64,000 nucleotides of DNA from Tachypleus tridentatus (lineage: Eukaryota; Arthropoda; Merostomata; Xiphosura; Limulidae), in the NCBI RefSeq assembly GCF_004210375.1, contig NC_134825.1:68129558-68193557 (forward strand), read 5' to 3'. Each line of letters opens with the position of its first letter. Within the stretch, counting starts at the first letter, position 1. Below the pieces are notes generated by a model. That model had not been told where the DNA came from. It did no database searches and worked only from the letters and a program-made list of their open reading frames with translations. The translations under genes were made by a program, and so were the position numbers. Of the stretch, positions 10,701 through 22,064 are shown piece after piece.

Positions 10701-12300
10701 ATGACGTCTAAAAACCAAGACGCACGCTCTACCAGTGGCCTGAAAAACAAGTTAAGTAAATCTAGTTCATTAGGTGGCCAGATATCAATTTAATTTCAAA
10801 TGCAGTTAATAAAACCCCATTCATGGCCTGATGTAATGTGGCCAAAATTATCATCTTTTGATAAAGATAAAGATATTAATATAAGGAGAAAATGAAAAGC
10901 AAGAATAAAAATTGTTAACTAACTCCAGTGAAAATTATGAAAATGAAGAAGAAAGTGGAGAAACTTCTCATACTGTGATAGTTTCCTCCACCTTTATAAA
11001 TACTAAAAACAAACCAACTGGCCCAAATAACACCTTGAATGCTGATACACAACAATTAATGATATAGCCGAAATCCATTAACAAAATGAGGAACAAAACA
11101 CTGAAAAACAAGGTTTTACACTAGTGCTATCAAAAACAAAAAGACGAAATTCATCACAAAATGATACTATAAGGTCCGAAAAATAACACCAAAATCTAAA
11201 CAACCCCAAAGTCTTCTATAATCCAAAGTGTACCTCGCACATGCAACCAACCGCAAATTGCGGTGGAAATCAGACGATGTAATCCAGTTGTGGAAATCGC
11301 CAATGACAAGCGTTTACCCAGTGGCGGTGTCCTTGTTCGTAAAAAAGGAGCTGCTGACCTCAAAAAGCTACTAAAAGAATGGCCGAAGGACGCTTTTTAC
11401 ACCTGGAAACATTAATATCCACCTACCAGGTAGCATACCACAGCCCAAGGTAATCGTAATTCGTAGGGAATACTACGCAATTAACATAGAAGACACACAA
11501 CAGGCACTACAGGATCAAAATACACCTTACAGTAAAGTCGAAAGAATAATATCCAAACAAACAAACAAACTTAATAAGAGTAGACACAGAAAAAAATTAC
11601 AACATTCTGGACCTAATAAACATCGGCATTACTCTCTGGTACCAAAATTTTCAAGTAGAGCAATTGAAAATACAGCACTTGTAGTTATACAAAACTACAA
11701 TTGACAAAGATATGGTCACGTATCAGCGGCACGTTTAGCAACACCGAGGTGCTGTGTACATGGCGGTAAGTACCATATATTTGTCAGTAAAAAATAGTAA
11801 GTAATTCCTAATTGTTGCAACTACCTAGAAACACACACAGCAAGCTGCAAAGTTTGCCACTTGTACAAGAAAATAAAACAGCGTATCTATGAAATAAAAA
11901 CAACAAAACCAATTCCAAACGATATAACTTACACAACTGCACAACAAACACACACTGCTACAAAAAGACATACAATGACAAATGCACAAAAGCTGAAGGA
12001 AAACATCACACAACAAAAATGACAAACAAAAGAACAACAAAACTCAACGAAAACAGTAAACAATACACAACAACTTAACAAAATCACAGACACAACAAAC
12101 CCCCAAGAGAACAACACTCATACAATAAAAGAGAACACAAACGACGAAACAGGTTTAATAGTAAATGTAAATAAAACATCTTTACAGATTTCATTGCAGA
12201 ATACACAAATCTATCCCAAACTAAAAACTGCTTTGATCTATTCATAAGCGCTGCAAGAAAATACATACCACAACTAATTACAACAATCACTAAATGCTTA
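10701..12300 (+). pseudogene. LINE ORF1 (gag-like), broken
   Basis: Opens MTSKNQDARSTSGLKNKLSK at the ATG conserved in other copies (32501 and 26674, minus strand). The middle has RLPSGGVLVRKKGAADLKKL, an arrangement typical of the RNA-binding region of Jockey-type ORF1. Near 11700-11770 a zinc-knuckle-like QRYGHVSAARLATPRCCVHG remains, with its first cysteine codon turned into a stop. A Gln/Asn/Lys-rich C-terminal part follows. Many frame breaks. Confidence 0.7.
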
Positions 12301-12309
12301 CTAAAAACA

Positions 12310-12560
12310 TAAATTCACAGTTCTAGGCTCACTTACTTCCAAAAAACACGAAAGCGTAGACATAGTAATAGAAATTAGCCCTGATATTATTATTCTAAGT
12401 GAAACCCTGATTTATCATAACAATAGATTTAAAATATGGAAATATATGGCAATTAGAAAAGATAAAACAACCATGATATTAACAGAGAAATTATGTTATT
12501 ATATAAAAACTATATGACTTACATTAACAAAAAATGAACCTAGAACTTCAACTGGCATGC
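12310..12560 (+). pseudogene. LINE endonuclease, N-terminal part
   Basis: Codons for LGSLTSKKHESVDIVIEI-like residues followed by PDIIILSETLIYHNNRFKI. This matches the start of an apurinic-endonuclease-type domain (the PDI.LLSET motif of LINE endonucleases). It breaks off where the Penelope-like sequence begins. Confidence 0.65.
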
Positions 12561-13345
12561 TGCATGAAACCAGAGATTTACGGACTTATACAACGAAACA
12601 TAAACCAAATGACCACTGGGAATGACAAATACAAAAAGATCTGCCACAAAAAAACTAGAAAATCTAAAATGCAAACAACAGAAAAGTCACCAACACGACA
12701 AACCATTAACTGAACTCATAATTAACAGATACGACCGACAATTAAACACAGACGTGATACATCTACTTAACAAAGGATTCAACTTCGTAATAACACCTAG
12801 GTACATTCCAACCTTAGAAATTAATGCAAGTTTAGAAGACCTATTTAGGAGACTTGCGATACTTTCCCCAGAAAACAAAAACAAGAAAACAACTGAAAAC
12901 ATCAGACAGAAAGAAGACAACTTCAAAATTTTATTGACATACAACATCCAAACTTCCAAGACAAAAATTAAAAATTTTATATTTTCCAGAAACACCTAAA
13001 AACATCTTAAACGATTTTTCAAAGAATTTTCTCATGAAACCATCAATATAATTTCACAAAACAGAAAGCTAACAAACAATTTCACAGAACAAGACATTAA
13101 TTCCATTACAAAACTAAAACAAAACAAAAGCATAAAAATTCTAAAAGCAGATAAAAGAAACGCTATAGTCATAATGAATACGAATGAATGCATCCAAAAA
13201 ATGAAGAATATCCTATCAGACACATACAAATTTAAACCATTACAAACAAATGAAACAAAAACACGCGAAATGCAACTAAACAAAATACTACCAAAATTGA
13301 AAAAAGCCAACACAATTTCAAAATCACTTTAGTCCTAGCTACACA
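12560..13345 (+). mobile_element. Penelope-like element fragment
   Basis: The plus strand codes for RYDRQLNTDVIHLLNKGFNF, then RYIPTLEINASLEDLFRRLA, and further on IKILKADKRNAIVIMNTNEC, followed by a lysine-rich stretch. The LNKGFNF...TPR block and the KADK.NA.V.M block are characteristic of the N-terminal reverse transcriptase region of Penelope-like elements. LINE endonuclease sequence stops before it and resumes after it. It is a fossil fragment; no GIY-YIG endonuclease part is present. Confidence 0.75.
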
Positions 13346-13349
13346 AGAC

Positions 13350-14200
13350 CGACTCATGGAAGACATCTATTGCAATTCATTGATAAAATAATATAGCCGT
13401 AATAAACGACAGTACGCCTACGCATACTACGCACGCTATAAATACAAGAGATATCTTAGACTTCTGCCTCACATTCTTTAATATCAAACAAAAGTTATTA
13501 AATTTTAATGTGGAAAAAGATGTTGACAGTGATCTTCTACCAATATGGTGTACCTTCGATCTCGATCTCCATAAAGATATAACCTTTAAACAAGACCAAT
13601 TAATTGCAATTAAGCTAATTGACAAAAATATCAGAAAGAATTAGACAACATATTACCAGAAAATGTTGAGCATACAGCCAACAACAAAGTAAAAGTTGAT
13701 AGTTATAGTCAAATAATCACACAGTACCTACCAAAACCAGCATCGGATACTCTACCATACGAACAACATAAAACTATAAATAACGCATGGAAATCGAACA
13801 AACAACTAATAACACAGAAAAGAAAAGACAATTAAGAAGACAGTTCATGGCAACAAGAGACAAAGAAATAAAAATACAAATAAGCAGTATGAGAAATAAA
13901 ATAAGGCCAGAAATTATATTGTTAAACGAAGTAAAATCGGATAACATTTGCTTCCAACTAAACGAAAAAAAAAAACGATCCTAGAAAGTTTCGGTCGCAC
14001 CTATAAAGACTCACCAAAGAAGCCACTTCAAGAAAATACCCAACACTAGAATAAAATAACACATTAGCGCACACCAACAAAGAAAAAGCAGAAGCCTTCA
14101 GACAAGAACTACAAAACACTTTTAAAACACAACGACCCAGACGTGAACACCTATTTTTACAATAGAGTAAACAATAACGTAACAAATAACACAGAATTAG
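13350..14200 (+). pseudogene. LINE endonuclease C-terminus and EN-RT linker
   Basis: Resumes at MEDIYCNSLIK and runs through the AKDVDSDLLPIWCTF region to the linker MEIEQTTNNTEKKRQLRRQF (13787) and beyond to AEAFRQELQNT. The opposite-strand cysteine- and leucine-rich frames here are shadows. Confidence 0.7.
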
Positions 14201-14215
14201 AAAGCCCATATTTTC

Positions 14216-14340
14216 AAAACAGCCCCCTGCGCATTTACAACGCCTGAAACCGGGTTTCGATATCCGCGGCGGGCACAGCACACGTAACTCATTGTGTACC
14301 TTTGTGCGTAATTCAACACAACAACAAACAACAAAACAAC
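14216..14340 (-). mobile_element. SINE2 inserted in the LINE linker
   Basis: A reverse SINE2 copy (aaccgggtttcgatatccgc, attgtgtacctttgtgcg, poly-CAA end) interrupts the codons for the LYKPYF...NINTNY stretch that is continuous in other LINE copies. A short repeat (attttc) brackets it. Confidence 0.7.
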
Positions 14341-14788
14341 ATTTTCCCAATCAATACTAACTACAATAACACCAATAACATAAATGACTATAATAATATA
14401 ATGCTTACCAAAAATTTACATTAACAGAACTCAAACAAGCAGTTAAGAATACCAAAAACAAATCACCAGAAACTGACGGCAAACAAGAAATTATCTTCAA
14501 AAAAGGCACTTTGAAATTATTTGATCATCTATAAGCAATTTTTCATTGATCCTTTTACCCTGGTTACTCTGGGAAGTAAGCTTATACATTCATGTTTCAT
14601 AAAGAAGGTATGCCAGCCAATAAACCAAACAGTTATCGACCAATCAGCCAAACTAGAGTCATTATAAAATATACTACTTAGGACAGCATATATAGTACCC
14701 AAAACCACTTCAAAGTTTATGCATAAATATTCAAATACACAAACAATAGTAGATAGATCCTACCTAGTAAAATAAAATATTTCGGGTC

Positions 14789-15540
14789 ACGAGGTTATAA
14801 CACCTTAAGACACATAAATTTGAAAATCAATAAATAAAAAAACAGTTGTCTACACTTAATTTTGGTTGTACTTACCATTGAAGCAGAACGCTTTTAGTCA
14901 GGTGGCTAAGGCAGTCAAATCGTAATCTGAGGGTCACGAGTTCGAATACCCGATACACCAAACACGCTCGCCCTTTCAGCCGTGGGGAGTATTAAAGTTA
15001 CGGTCAATTCCACTCTTCATTGGTAAAAGAGTAGCCAAAGAGTTGACGGTTGTTGGTTATAACTCGTTGCCTTCCCTCTAGTCTTACACTACTAACATTA
15101 CACAAGTACAAAAAAATTTCTATATTGTTTCTAACTCAACTTATCTGTCTGAAATCTCCACTTTATATTGTTGAACTCTTTTCGTAACTTGGCATTTTTG
15201 CATATTGACAATGAATTTTTATAGATGATATATATTATTCTGAACAATAAAAGTTTAATCGAAATTTCTAATATTATAACTTCAACAATGCCAAAATCTC
15301 TGTTATGAAACAAGTTACGCTTCTCAATTCAATATTATAAATTATTAGATAACTGAAATACAACTTATTAGCTGTATATATCATACATAATGATATCCTA
15401 TAACTGTATATAGGATACATATTGGTATCCTTTAATTTTATATGAGTTATCACTTTGAAGTGATTCCTTTGTACTCCAAATTAGGAACGGTTATACGCAA
15501 ATTTCATGTGTATAGTTTTATGCAAAATTTTCCTACTTCC
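14789..15540. repeat. Direct repeat, right copy (R1 end, SINE1, spacer)
   Basis: Matches 8421-9180 base for base apart from scattered changes. SINE1 lies at about 14891-15110. The remaining 430 bp are AT-rich spacer with short imperfect palindromes around gatatcctataactgtatat. No gene seen. Confidence 0.8.
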
Positions 15541-16060
15541 TCTCCATCTTCTTAGTAGTGTAGGTAATTGTCCAGAGGTTTCAGATTACAAATTAATATA
15601 ACTTTATCCGAACTGCGTATAATTAAACATAAATCTAAAAAATATTTCATCTTGGGATTGGTAGTTACTTTATTCTCAAATATTTCACAGAAATCTAAAC
15701 TTGAAATACAGTCTTGACCAAAATGTTTGTATATTTTGCAAAGAATAGGATAGTTATTATTAAGATGGAATATAAATAAACTTAATATGTCAAGCTGAGA
15801 AACATTGTATTAAACATCTATGTATATAATCTGTATAATGAGACAAGTTCTAGACACATCATCATCGATTTATTAGAAAAGCAAACAATTTTATCAGACA
15901 CCTGCAGAAAGATGTGTAATTCAGAACTTTACCTATCAAAACAAAACCTTACCAAAACAAAATATAATATCAAGTTATTATCAAGAGCGGTTATAATCTT
16001 ATATCAGTTCATATTTAACATAAAGTACTTGGTTCTCCTCTTATTCTACTCACCTCCAAA
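15541..16060. other. Apparently single-copy AT-rich spacer
   Basis: I find no second copy of this stretch in the window, which is unusual here. It has no credible coding content; short open frames show no recognisable motif. It ends abruptly at 16061, where a two-copy block begins. Confidence 0.5.
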
Positions 16061-17110
16061 GATGACGTGGCATGCTGTCGATGAGGTTATTGATATAAAC
16101 CACTGTGATTTCATCCCAATTTGTCACTAGAAAGTGGTGTAACTCAGCTACAGTAGCTGGTTGTGGTTAGAAATTTTAAGGCTCAGTTCTGCCCAACAGT
16201 TTTCAATGAAATTACAACCTGGAGACTTTGATGGCCATGCCATTATTGTAACGTTCTCCCAGTCGAGATAATCCTGTACAGTACAAGCAGTGTGGGCATT
16301 GGCATTGTCATCCTGGATCACAAATTATTGCTAAACCTTTCCCTAGTATATGGCAGAATAATTGTCTTCACATCATGCCTTTAGAAGGCAACATTGGTGT
16401 TTCTCCGGAAGATATGAAGAGCGGTTTATCTCCCATAATCAATAACTGCTCAAACATGTTCTGCGCCACTTCCCTGAGGAAACAGTCTACCCACATTTGT
16501 TTTCCAGGAAAACAATGAACACGAATCCTACCACCAGCTTTAACAAGCCACAAACAAGACTCTTCTCAAAAGATGACATGTCGCCAGTGTCATAACTGTA
16601 AGTTGGCATGTCGCCAGTGTCATAACTGTAAGTTGGCATGTCACCAGTGTCATAACTGTAAGTTGGCATGCCGTTTTGGCTAAGTAGCACGGCGAGAGCT
16701 GTGAATTCTGGTTAATATCGGTTTTCAGACAACCGTTCTGGCAAAATAATCTTGTTTAGTCGGCTTCCTATCCAAGTTGTTTTGAATACTCTGTAATAAA
16801 CGTGTTCATGCCATTCCTGTCTTAATGGGTTGCAAGACTTCTTTTAACCTTGATGTGTTAAAATGTCCAAAATACGATAATCTCAGGGAACAATTTCCGA
16901 CGTTTACCACTATACTTTTTGGAAACAGCGTTTCCTGTAATCCGAGACGTTCTAGGATTCTGGAAACAGTACACTGAGGTACCCTAGTGTTCTGAAAATT
17001 TCAGTTTGCTTCATACCATTTCTGAACAGTCGAACAATTTGACGATCTATAATTTCTGGCGCGTTTGGACTCATCCACACCAAGCACAGATAAATTGTAT
17101 GAACGAAGCT
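16061..17110 (-). pseudogene. Tc1-like transposase remnant (family 2)
   Basis: Minus-strand reading. The N-terminal part has DRQIVRLFRNGMKQTEI (near 17060-17000), an HTH of the Tc1 type. The middle has LVKAGGRIRVHC and MGDKPLFISSG. The end has VTIMAWPSKSPGCNFIENCW (about 16260-16190), equivalent to the WPSQSPDLNPIENLW block with the catalytic Glu. Frames are broken several times. No terminal inverted repeats could be found. A second copy lies at 43598-44720. It differs clearly from the Tc1 elements at 24708, 30521 and 36350. Confidence 0.75.
16577..16666. repeat. 30-bp minisatellite, three copies
   Basis: Three head-to-tail copies of catgtcgccagtgtcataac plus ten further bases lie inside the transposase remnant. 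The unit length keeps the frame and gives a ten-residue repeat MPTYSYDTGD on the minus strand. The sister locus has six copies (44113-44297). Confidence 0.95.
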
Positions 17111-17168
17111 TTAAATTATTTTACAAAAGATTATACCAAAAACAAACTCTTTTATACCAAACAGATAT

Positions 17169-17260
17169 GTGTGTGTTCTTCTTATAGTAAAACCACATCG
17201 GACTATCTGCCGAGCCCACCGTTGTGAATCCGGAGACTTACCGGGGTACTAGCGGGAGGC
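17169..17260 (-). repeat. SINE3 remnant, reverse
   Basis: ccacatcggactatctgccg ... gactaccggggtactagcgg-type sequence without the complete B-box region. The second copy is at 44791-44881. Confidence 0.55.
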
Positions 17261-18053
17261 ACAGATTCTCATAACAACTTATATGGACCAGAAAAACAAC
17301 TCGTGTATATTTATCCGGTCACATCTATCTTCTCTGTTACTGCTTGGACATTTACTTAGTAACTACCCCATACATGTAAACAATGACATTAATATTTAAC
17401 AGTATACAAACAAACAAACATCTTGGACAAAGTTGTGAATATTTAACATCTTATTGTTTCAAGAGATATAGACAACTGGAAGATAACTTCCGAAACGGAA
17501 AAAAAGCAAGTAGAACTTTGTCTATAAACTCTGTTTCGTTACATTTTAATGTAAAATTCAAAATCATGGAAAGCTATTTCAGTTCACTGCATCTATCGAT
17601 ATTTTGAAGCTCATAATACAACATCAGTATTTAAAATATTTTTAACTAATGCACTATCTTACTTATATAAATAAACAAACCTTCAAGCGATATTTTATAT
17701 TAATCTAAATAAACACAAATAAAGAAATTGCTATAAAGACCTGCATCCTTTAACTTAATATATTTTTGTTTGATCAGGCACTATTAAGCAGAACAGAGTG
17801 AACTCATAACCACTACTTTTTTCCATATCATTAGTTCATTCTTCATAAATAATGCAATCCAGCCGCTAATGAGGGCCCAAAATATTTGTCAAACACAGGG
17901 AAGAAGGTTAAAAGTACAGAAGTCAATTACCGGTTTTAAATTAGCAGCCTCAAAGTAACTTATAAATTTATAATTAATTCAGCTGCTATTTTTCACTGGT
18001 AATCTCAGACTCATTTGACCAGTTAAAACACTCAATTCTTAATCTCACGGTCG
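17261..18053. repeat. Two-copy non-coding spacer
   Basis: AT-rich, with no motif or credible ORF. It is nearly identical to 44882-45668. Short differences are one-base indels and a lost acaa repeat near 17405. Confidence 0.7.
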
Positions 18054-18187
18054 CTGTTGTTGTTCTTGTTGTTTTGAATTAAGCACAAAGCTACACAATG
18101 GGCTATCTGTGCTCTGCCCACCACGGATATCGAAACCCATATTTTAGCGTTGTAAGTCCGCAGATATACCGCCGAGCCACTGGAGGC
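18054..18187 (+). repeat. SINE2 copy
   Basis: gaattaagcacaaagctaca, the gctctgcccaccacgg block, and the agcgttgtaagtccgcagat end. A SINE1 fragment (18188-18275; ggtcgcaggttcgaatcccc) is fused directly to its 3' end. Same arrangement at 45669-45890. Confidence 0.8.
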
Positions 18188-18316
18188 CTTCGGGGTCGCA
18201 GGTTCGAATCCCCGTTACACCAAATATGCTCGCCCTTTTAACATTGGGGCAGTTATAACGTGATAGATATATAATTCAAACTGTTAAAATTTTATAGTTG
18301 ATTCCTTCTTTCACTT

Positions 18317-18430
18317 CCCCCGCTAATACAACGGTATGTCTACGGACTTACAAAGATAAAGTCAGGGGTTCGATTCACCTCAGTAGGTTCAGCAGAGAGT
18401 CTGATGTGGCTTTGTAATAAGAAAATACAA
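18317..18430 (+). repeat. SINE3 copy
   Basis: cccccgctaatacaacggta, a B-box-like ggggttcgattcacctc, and gtggctttgtaataag. Second copy at 45933-46046. Confidence 0.75.
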
Positions 18431-18769
18431 ACTCCGTCTCTCGTTTATTAGGCTACCCTTACTTACGAAACATCAAAGTTTAAAAGTATCTAAATCCATT
18501 AAAAAGTTTAGGCGTTCAGAAGGTGTTTCAGATTATCAATAAAATTATTGATATAATTATACCTTAATCAGTTTACTTCAACAAATAACTAAAACTTTTT
18601 CCGTGTTATTCTTCTGCTTCGTAATAGTAACAAAATTAAGTAAAAAATGATATCACAATGATATCAATACACTAGATTTACTTACCATTACAGAATATCA
18701 CTTTTATTAAATATGGTCGTTATAGTTCTAAAAATATTTCTTCATTAAAAATTACCGCTCTCAGATCGG

Positions 18770-19462
18770 AATGTCTATAAAGATAATTCATTTCTTAGGA
18801 ATTTTACCACCGACTTTTTTTCTTGCCGAAAACGTTTATTCCGGCGACGCATGTGCAAGATGACACGACAAACTCCACGAACAGAAACCAAAGACCGCCT
18901 GAAGGAGTCAACTGAAGGAATAACCCATTCGCACAACTCTACACTAATGTGTTGTCTTCCGGGCCAGTCATTAGAATCTAAAATGTCACATAAAGGACGC
19001 TTACCGTTGCAATTTGTACTGTTGTGACGTCAGTAAAAAAAGGTGCTCGTGCCATAAATCACGAGCATAATTATGTACTTTGAAGGCTGTAACACCATAA
19101 AATATATAAATTTGAAAAGCAATAAATAAAAAAACCAATTGGCTACTCTTAATTTTTGTTTTATTCATTCTTGAAGCAGAACGCTTTCCGAGACGTGGTC
19201 AATTGTTGAAGCAGTCGAATCGTAATCTGAGGGTCAAGGGTTCGAATCCCCGTTACACCACACATGTTCGCCCTTTCAGTGGCGGGACCGTTATGATGTG
19301 ATAAATCAATCCCATTATTCGTTGGTAAAAGAGTAGCCTAAGAGTTGGCGGTGGGTGGTGATGACTAGCTGCCTTCCCTCTAGTCTTACACTGCTAAATT
19401 AGAGACGGCTACCGCAGATAGCCCTCATGTAGTTTGCGAGAAATTCGAAACAAACAAGCAAT
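18770..19462 (+). repeat. R1/SINE1 composite, forward
   Basis: R1 from ctcagatcggaatgtctata to about 19150, then SINE1 (19186-19462; gggttcgaatccccgttaca, gttggcggtgggtggtgatg). About ten bases of LINE 5' end (aacgaggtcag) follow before a break. Second copy at 46370-47080. Confidence 0.78.
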
Positions 19463-19721
19463 TCTAAACAACGAGGTCAGATTCAGATACATTTTGGAAC
19501 AAGATCAGTAAAAACTGTTAATTGGAAAAGGAGAAATAGGGACCATTAAAAGAATGCAGAAAAACGTTGAATCCAAATGTAAATATTATATTTTCCAGCC
19601 AAAACCTAGGGGTTCTAAGAAAGTAAAGAAACAAGGCTGGAAGTTGTGTCTACATTATGTTTTCGAACAAAAAATTTCTATTTTCACTCCATATATATAG
19701 CGTTTATCAATTTTAGTAAAG

Positions 19722-20245
19722 GAATAACGCATGGAAATCAAACAAACAACTAATAACACTCATAAAACAACGAAGACAATTAAGAAGATAGTTCATGGCA
19801 ACAAGAGATAAAGAAATCAAAACACAACTAAACAGTATCAGAAATAAAATCAGAGCAGAAATTAAATTCTTAAAACAAGAAAAATGGGACAATTTCTGCT
19901 GCAAACTAAATGGAAAAACCGACCCTAGAGAGCTTTGGTCGCACCTAAAAAAGACTCACTAAAAAAGCCACAACAAGAAAATACCCAACATAAGAACAAA
20001 ATAACGCATTAGCACACACCGACAAAGAAAACCCAGGAGCCTTCAGACAACAACTACAAAACACTTTCAAAGACAACGACCCAGACGTGAACACCTATTT
20101 TTTCAATACAGTAAATAATTATGTAACAAATAACACAGAATTATACAAACCATATTTCCTAGTCAATATTAACAACAATAACACCAATAACATAAATGAC
20201 TTTTACAATCTACTGCTAACCAGAAAAATAACATTAGCAAATCTA
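19722..20245 (+). mobile_element. LINE linker piece
   Basis: Starts at codons NAWKSNKQLITLIKQRRQLR and ends at RKITLANL, joined to tRNA-flank sequence. Compared with 47388-48410 it lacks about 540 bp, the endonuclease end and part of the tRNA 3' flank. Confidence 0.7.
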
Positions 20246-20638
20246 CGGGCTCTCAGAAAAGAAACAAGGCTGAAAGTAGTGTCCATATTATGTTTTCGAA
20301 CAAAAAATTCTTTTTTCCCTCCATGTCTACATCATTTATCAACATTAGTAAAGTCAAATTTTTGATTTATATTAATTTTATAATTTTATAATAGATATAT
20401 CAAAAAACAGGGTTATACTTCAAGCAGTTTGGGAAATATTGATTTCCACACGCTGTATAAAATTAATAGGAGCAGAGAAAACGCAGTTTATATTTTTAAA
20501 TAACAATGTCGCTTTTATTGAAAATTTAAATTTTATGAAAAATAATGTATCGTCATATTTATCGTAAAATAAAATTATGTTATTTTGTTCAATTACAGGT
20601 AATGAAAATAAAAGTATCTGTCAAGTTCAAGATATACA

Positions 20639-20710
20639 AGCCACCAGTGAGGTTCGCACTCACGACCTCTCGTTTACAAGATCAGTGCTCTACCCCTAAG
20701 CTATAATAGC
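20639..20710 (-). pseudogene. tRNA-Thr (TGT) pseudogene
   Basis: The anticodon TGT is still readable, but the anticodon stem has two mismatches (CTGAT against ACGAG). The T loop reads GTGCGAAC instead of GTTCGAAC, which damages the B box. The 5' acceptor strand has drifted to GCTATTA. Confidence 0.85.
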
Positions 20711-20908
20711 TCGCACATATTTGTTAAAAATGCATTGTTTCTCTTTAATGTTCTACAGCATATTGAATATTCGCTTATCGTTCAGTGGATTATTTTAGCA
20801 TTGTTAAAACAGTCACATGTAAAGAAAATATAATATTGAGAACACCTCTTCGACAACATTTTCAACAGTAAGGTATTATACTGTTTTCTCCTCTGTTCAG
20901 TATATAAA

Positions 20909-21035
20909 AGTTGTTGTTTTAAATTACACATAAAGATACACCGCGGACTGTCTGTGCTCTACCCACAATGGGTATCGAAACCCGGTTTTTATTATCGTAA
21001 GTCAGCAGATATTAGGCTGTGCAACTAGTGGAGGT
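20909..21035 (+). repeat. SINE2 copy, then N1 block to 21420
   Basis: gttgttgttttaaattacac, gtgctctacccacaatgggt, and an end at ctagtggagg. The N1 block follows at 21036-21420 as in other TGT-type units. Confidence 0.7.
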
Positions 21036-21420
21036 TGCAAACACAGTAGTTCAATTGTGTTTCTTTTCTCTAAACACAGCATAAAGAAAGCATTTATTTG
21101 AATTTTATTCTTTAGATTTTTCTACACATAAATATCAACCTGCCACCTGTGTGAAGAATGTTTTTGAAACATTAATAAATCATCATTGAAAATGGTGGTA
21201 CACGATTATATCTGTTTACAAAGGTGGTCATCTGATCAAAAAGTACAGCCATATATCATAAAATAAACCATCTTAAAAACCGAAGAAACCAGTGCTAATC
21301 CTTTAATAGACATTTATTTGTGAGACTCTTACGATATACATAATTTTTTCACAAATTATTTAACAAGATAATTAAAACAGAAAAACCTTAACACTTTTCC
21401 CAAGCGACAGGAACATCGAA

Positions 21421-22064
21421 GATCAATAGAATATTCTTTCTTCGAATCTACTTTCTCATTTAGGAGTTACAATAGAAATAATATTCATTTAAACTAAATT
21501 GTTGTGTCCAAGCTTTAATTATATTAGAATATCAATATTGCAATTATTTAGTTGTGGTATATGCATCGCTTGAATAAAATGCAAGGTACTTATCTCAGCA
21601 CATACCCAACTTACATATTATTCTCTATAAATTATATGTTTAAAAAACAATCGTACAGTGCTATAAGGAGCAGTAGTAGAGTACTGGTCTAGTAACCTAA
21701 ATGTTGTAAGTGCTATCTTTCCAGTTGGATTTCATATTTTCACATTCAAACTATTACAATTTAGTAGTGGATTTCTTCTCTCGTTTGTTTAAAAATATCA
21801 AAATCGATGAAAATGTTTATGTGGTTAGAAGGTATTTGAAATAATTCAATTAAATTATCGACATAGTTATACTAAGGAAAAACATTAATGAATTTAATTG
21901 AACAAATAACTAAAACTTTTTTCTGTGTTATTCTTCTGCTTCGTAATTGTAACTATATTTAATTATGAATGATATCACAATAATATCAAAATACGAGATT
22001 TTCTTGCATTTTGTAGTTATAGTTATAAAGACATTTCTTTATTAAAAATTATCGCTCTCAGATC
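21421..22064. repeat. Non-coding repeat with tRNA-like element
   Basis: Present three times (also 43021-43597 and 49571-50204). It contains the tRNA-like stretch 21665-21730 and a short pair of gatatcacaataatatca-type motifs. No gene seen. Confidence 0.6.

Larger units (their letters stand above)
10449..14788 (+). mobile_element. Jockey/I-like LINE, longest plus-strand copy, broken
   Basis: In order: 5' UTR (10449-10700), ORF1 (10701 to about 12300), endonuclease N-terminus (about 12310-12560), Penelope-like fragment (about 12560-13345), endonuclease C-terminus (about 13350-13780), linker (13787-14200), SINE2 insertion (14216-14340), and the RT N-terminus up to the ...ANKPNSYRPISQT region (about 14346-14665). 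After that it jumps to the 3' tail (about 14680-14785). The RT palm is absent. Stops and frameshifts are frequent. It serves as the best guide to the family's order. Confidence 0.82.

Noticed and set aside
11825-12290. Cysteine- and leucine-rich minus-strand open frames, membrane-protein-like
   Set aside because: They are antisense shadows of the Gln/Asn/Lys-rich LINE ORF1 on the plus strand. The same effect explains the hydrophobic frames at 24053-24624, 30024-30424 and 35856-36104.
16487-16690. Novel repeat protein with MPTYSYDTGD units
   Set aside because: The frame lies within a broken Tc1-like transposase and owes its repeats to a minisatellite. No start, promoter or separate conservation supports a gene.
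18188-18275. Separate tRNA gene with ggttcgaatcccc
   Set aside because: Only a B-box-containing SINE1 fragment fused to SINE2; there is no 5' half.
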